Below, piece after piece: positions 22,129 to 24,429 of a stretch of DNA of 24,429 bases. Source of the DNA: an uncultured Bacteroidota bacterium (GTDB lineage Bacteria; Bacteroidota; Ignavibacteria; UBA10030; UBA8401). The stretch spans positions 1 to 24,429 of the forward strand of contig CALETH010000055.1 of the NCBI GenBank assembly GCA_937920105.1. The letters are read 5' to 3'. The translations under genes and the position numbers were made by a program. The notes under the pieces were generated by a model. The model worked only from the letters and a program-made list of their open reading frames with translations, did no database searches and had not been told where the DNA came from. Position 1 is the stretch's first letter, and every line of letters begins with the position of its first letter.

Positions 22129-23400
22129 TTATGCAACCTTCCTCATCACCACAGCAAAAAACCCATCAGTATTATGAATGTGTGGAAAGAGTTGAAAATA
22201 TTTTTTTGGGGATAAATAAATATTATATCGTTCTAATTTGGCTGAAAAATCTTCTACTACAAAGTTTGGATGTGTAGAAAGAAATTGTTCTACAACATTT
22301 TCATTTTCTTGACGAAGTAATGAACAGGTTGCATACACCACAATTCCATTTGGCTTTACACATTGTGAATACAATTCCAAAATATTCTGTTGTTTTGCAT
22401 TTAATTCATCAATCATAGAAGGAACTACAGTCCATTTCATTCCCGGATTTCTTCGCAAAGTACCTGTGCCACTGCACGGTGAATCTATCAACACTGCATC
22501 TGCTGTTCCAATAAGTTCAGAGGAAATTTTTTCTTCTTCTATGGTCATCACACGAATATTATCTGCACCACTTCGGCGGATGCGTTTTCGCAATTCTTCT
22601 AATCTTCGTGAATGAATATCTAACGCATAAATTGTTCCACGATTTTTCATCAATGCAGAAAGTTCCAACGTTTTTCCACCCGCACCAGCACACGCATCAA
22701 TAATTTTTGCCGTTGGCTTTGGGTCTATTAATAAAGGTAATAACTGACTTCCTTCATCTTGCACTTCAAAAAACCCGTTGTTAAATGCGGAAAGTTGAAA
22801 TACATTTATTCTTTTTTTAAGTATTAATCCAAAAGGAGAGTATTGTGTTCGCTCTGTCGTGATTCCTTCTGATAATAATGCTTGCTGACATTCTTCTACT
22901 GAACATTTTATCGTATTTACTCGCAGCGTTAATGGTGGTGGTGTGTTGATAACTTCACATAATTTTTTTGTTTCTTCTTCTCCAAATGAAGATATCCATT
23001 CTTCAATTATCCATTCTGGAAAAGAATACTCTAAAGAAATTTTAGTAATACTTTTTTCTTTAGATAATACAACTGTGCTTTTTGTAACTGCTTGATGAAA
23101 TTCTTGTTGAAGATTTTCTGATATTTCATCTTCTAAAAATTTTTCTTGAGAAAAAATTGTAAGATATAAAAAACAAAGGTGTTTTGTAGATGAATGATTG
23201 GTAAAGGAAAGAATCCACTCTAATTTCTTTTTGTATCGCAACATTCCATACGTTGTTTCTGCAATAAAGCGACGGTCGCGAGAACCAAGATATTTATGTG
23301 AACGAAAAAAAGAATTTATAACGGAATCTGCAGGATAGGATTGTTGAACTATAGCATCATAGACTTCAATTGTATGTCCAATAAGAGAGGATTTTTTCAC
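22129..23400 (-). CDS. rsmB: 16S rRNA cytosine-C5 methyltransferase (RsmB/NOL1/NOP2 family)
   Basis: A 423-residue protein with an N-terminal NusB-like helical domain (about 1-140; YGMLRYKKKLEWIL) and a C-terminal SAM-dependent methyltransferase. The methyltransferase carries IDACAGAGGKTLELS (SAM motif I), AVLIDSPCSGTGTLRRNPGMKW (motif IV Pro-Cys) and VVYATCSLLRQENENVV (motif VI catalytic Thr-Cys-Ser). The two cysteines are the release and catalytic pair of m5C enzymes. The NusB-like domain favours RsmB (C967) over RsmF. The start is GTG 23400, two bases after the upstream TPR gene's stop, so the two are co-transcribed. Confidence 0.9.
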   Translation of the reverse strand: MKKSSLIGHTIEVYDAIVQQSYPADSVINSFFRSHKYLGSRDRRFIAETTYGMLRYKKKLEWILSFTNHSSTKHLCFLYLTIFSQEKFLEDEISENLQQEFHQAVTKSTVVLSKEKSITKISLEYSFPEWIIEEWISSFGEEETKKLCEVINTPPPLTLRVNTIKCSVEECQQALLSEGITTERTQYSPFGLILKKRINVFQLSAFNNGFFEVQDEGSQLLPLLIDPKPTAKIIDACAGAGGKTLELSALMKNRGTIYALDIHSRRLEELRKRIRRSGADNIRVMTIEEEKISSELIGTADAVLIDSPCSGTGTLRRNPGMKWTVVPSMIDELNAKQQNILELYSQCVKPNGIVVYATCSLLRQENENVVEQFLSTHPNFVVEDFSAKLERYNIYLSPKKYFQLFPHIHNTDGFFAVVMRKVA

Positions 23401-23402
23401 AC

Positions 23403-24209
23403 TTATCCATTCATAAATTTTTTGTAGTGTGGAGAATTTATGAGATTGGATAATGTTGGTTCTTTTTCAACTTCGGCAAAGTCTACTTTCATTATTTCTA
23501 ATACTTCTAAAATTTTTATCGCATTTTCAAAATCTTTTTGTTCCATGTAAATTCTTAATAATCCAAGATGTGCGGGACTAAAATAGTCTTGAATTGGATG
23601 TCCAGTATTTAAAGATTTCTTATAATATATCTCTGCATTACTATAATCTTTTTCTTCTAAATATATTTCTGCTAACGTATTATAAGGTCGTGTATCTTGA
23701 CTTCCTCGCATTTCTTTTATGCTATCTAATAAGTACTGTTTTGCTTTTTCGCTTTCTCCTAATGCTTTATATATTCTTCCTTTTACGTACAGAGTTTCAT
23801 AGTAATGTGGAGCTTTTTCTATTGCTGTAAAGGCCTCTGTATGTTTATTATGATGTAAATATAATTCTGCTACTTTACAATATTCATAATAACTTTTTTT
23901 TAACTCCATATATTTTTCTAGTATTGGTATTCCCTTTAAGTTGTTGCTATAATAATACGCTTCACCTAAATGTTCATATAAACTAGATAACGTCGGATAA
24001 TCATAATTGGCTTGTTTGCTTTCTACATTTTCTAAAACTTTTTCTCCTGCAAGTGTTTTTATCTCAAATGAAAAATATGAAGAACGTAAAATATCCATAT
24101 ATTCTTCAGTAGAAAATTCATTGTTTAAAATAGATTGTTTTGTTTCTTCATTAATATTTTGTTGTTCTTCAGGTTCACAATATATTATTTCATATATCTT
24201 ATCAATCAA
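23403..24209 (-). CDS. TPR-repeat protein
   Basis: A 268-residue soluble protein made of TPR-like helix pairs: YPTLSSLYEHLGEAYYYSNNLKGIPILEKYMEL, HYYETLYVKGRIYKALGESEKAKQYLLDSI, PYNTLAEIYLEEKDYSNAEIYYKKSLNTG and HLGLLRIYMEQKDFENAIKILEVLEI. No signal peptide is present. The only available start in the first segment is TTG 24209, and an in-frame stop lies 21 bases upstream. The true start may therefore be further in, or the gene may have lost its 5' end. It precedes the rsmB-type gene by 2 bases. Its partner is unknown. Confidence 0.75.
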   Translation of the reverse strand: MIDKIYEIIYCEPEEQQNINEETKQSILNNEFSTEEYMDILRSSYFSFEIKTLAGEKVLENVESKQANYDYPTLSSLYEHLGEAYYYSNNLKGIPILEKYMELKKSYYEYCKVAELYLHHNKHTEAFTAIEKAPHYYETLYVKGRIYKALGESEKAKQYLLDSIKEMRGSQDTRPYNTLAEIYLEEKDYSNAEIYYKKSLNTGHPIQDYFSPAHLGLLRIYMEQKDFENAIKILEVLEIMKVDFAEVEKEPTLSNLINSPHYKKFMNG

Positions 24210-24230
24210 TTCTTTTTTATTACTTCTAGG

Positions 24231-24429
24231 TTAAATCAAAGGCGGATCTAGTACTATATCATTAGAAATTTTATTTACTTTTTTATCATCGAATTGTCTT
24301 CCATAACAGTTTTAGTTTCTTACGCATACGATCTTCCCTCGTCAATGATAACTATTACCAGTTCAGGCAGTAATCTTTGCCTTTCGAATATTTCTTGTAT
24401 CCCACTTCCCCATTCACTTTGGTAATCTT
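24231..24429 (-). other. Unresolved end region, possibly the remnant of a broken gene
   Basis: No intact gene is seen. On the minus strand one frame reads KITKVNGEVGYKKYSKGKDY, then CLNW and a stop. A second frame reads EWGSGIQEIFERQRLLPELV, then a few residues to a stop. Bases 24305-24429 look less AT-rich than the neighbouring TPR gene. Together this suggests a decayed or frameshifted coding sequence running in from beyond the window. The family cannot be named from this fragment. Confidence 0.3.

Noticed and set aside
1..24429. CRISPR arrays, tRNA or rRNA genes
   Set aside because: No regularly spaced direct repeats, cloverleaf-like segments or rRNA sequence were seen. The repeats found are palindromes in separate intergenic gaps.

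Overview
The window is AT-rich bacterial DNA, densely packed, with no rRNA, tRNA or CRISPR seen. A SusC/SusD outer-membrane uptake pair, lipoproteins with short lipobox signals, bacterial DNA repair genes (recR, uvrA) and peptidoglycan genes (uppP, murQ) point to a Gram-negative member of the Bacteroidota/Chlorobiota (FCB) group. Clear AGGAGG-type ribosome binding sites in front of susC and susD, a GGAG site in front of two small genes and a likely sigma-54 promoter make a deep-branching lineage (Ignavibacteria or Kapabacteria type) somewhat more likely than a gut Bacteroides. That placement is inference.

Layout. Bases 1-4138 (+ strand) hold ybaB-recR, an embedded MazF-type toxin-antitoxin pair that overlaps ftsX, a beta-helix-like protein of unknown function and a 3-methyladenine DNA glycosylase. 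From 4141 to the end all genes are on the minus strand. Bases 4141-7667 hold an outer-membrane-like protein and uvrA. Bases 7842-11388 hold the most unusual region, a compact candidate bacteriocin locus. Read on the minus strand, it begins with palindromes, then a double-glycine leader peptide, a strong intergenic hairpin, two ABC-2-like permeases, an ABC ATPase (a LanFEG-like self-protection exporter), two small membrane proteins and a 56-residue membrane peptide, and closes with a likely intrinsic terminator. No C39 peptidase/exporter is present, so processing and export would have to come from elsewhere. Bases 11494-15824 hold an esterase, an unknown 88-residue protein coupled to a DUF4032 kinase-like protein, uppP, a DUF167 protein and murQ. 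Bases 15953-20366 hold susC-susD behind a sigma-54-like promoter. Bases 20459-24209 hold a DUF58 protein, a TPR lipoprotein, an rsmB-type rRNA methyltransferase and a TPR protein. The last 200 bases are unresolved.

Intergenic spaces carry three families of short palindromes. The first has six REP-like copies with CTGGAT/ATGACA flanks and stems that vary in a compensating way. The second is a pair of 31-bp perfect palindromes with different arms but an identical GTTTTAAAAAC centre. The third is a triple-hairpin element upstream of uvrA. No gene-free stretch exceeds about 300 bases.
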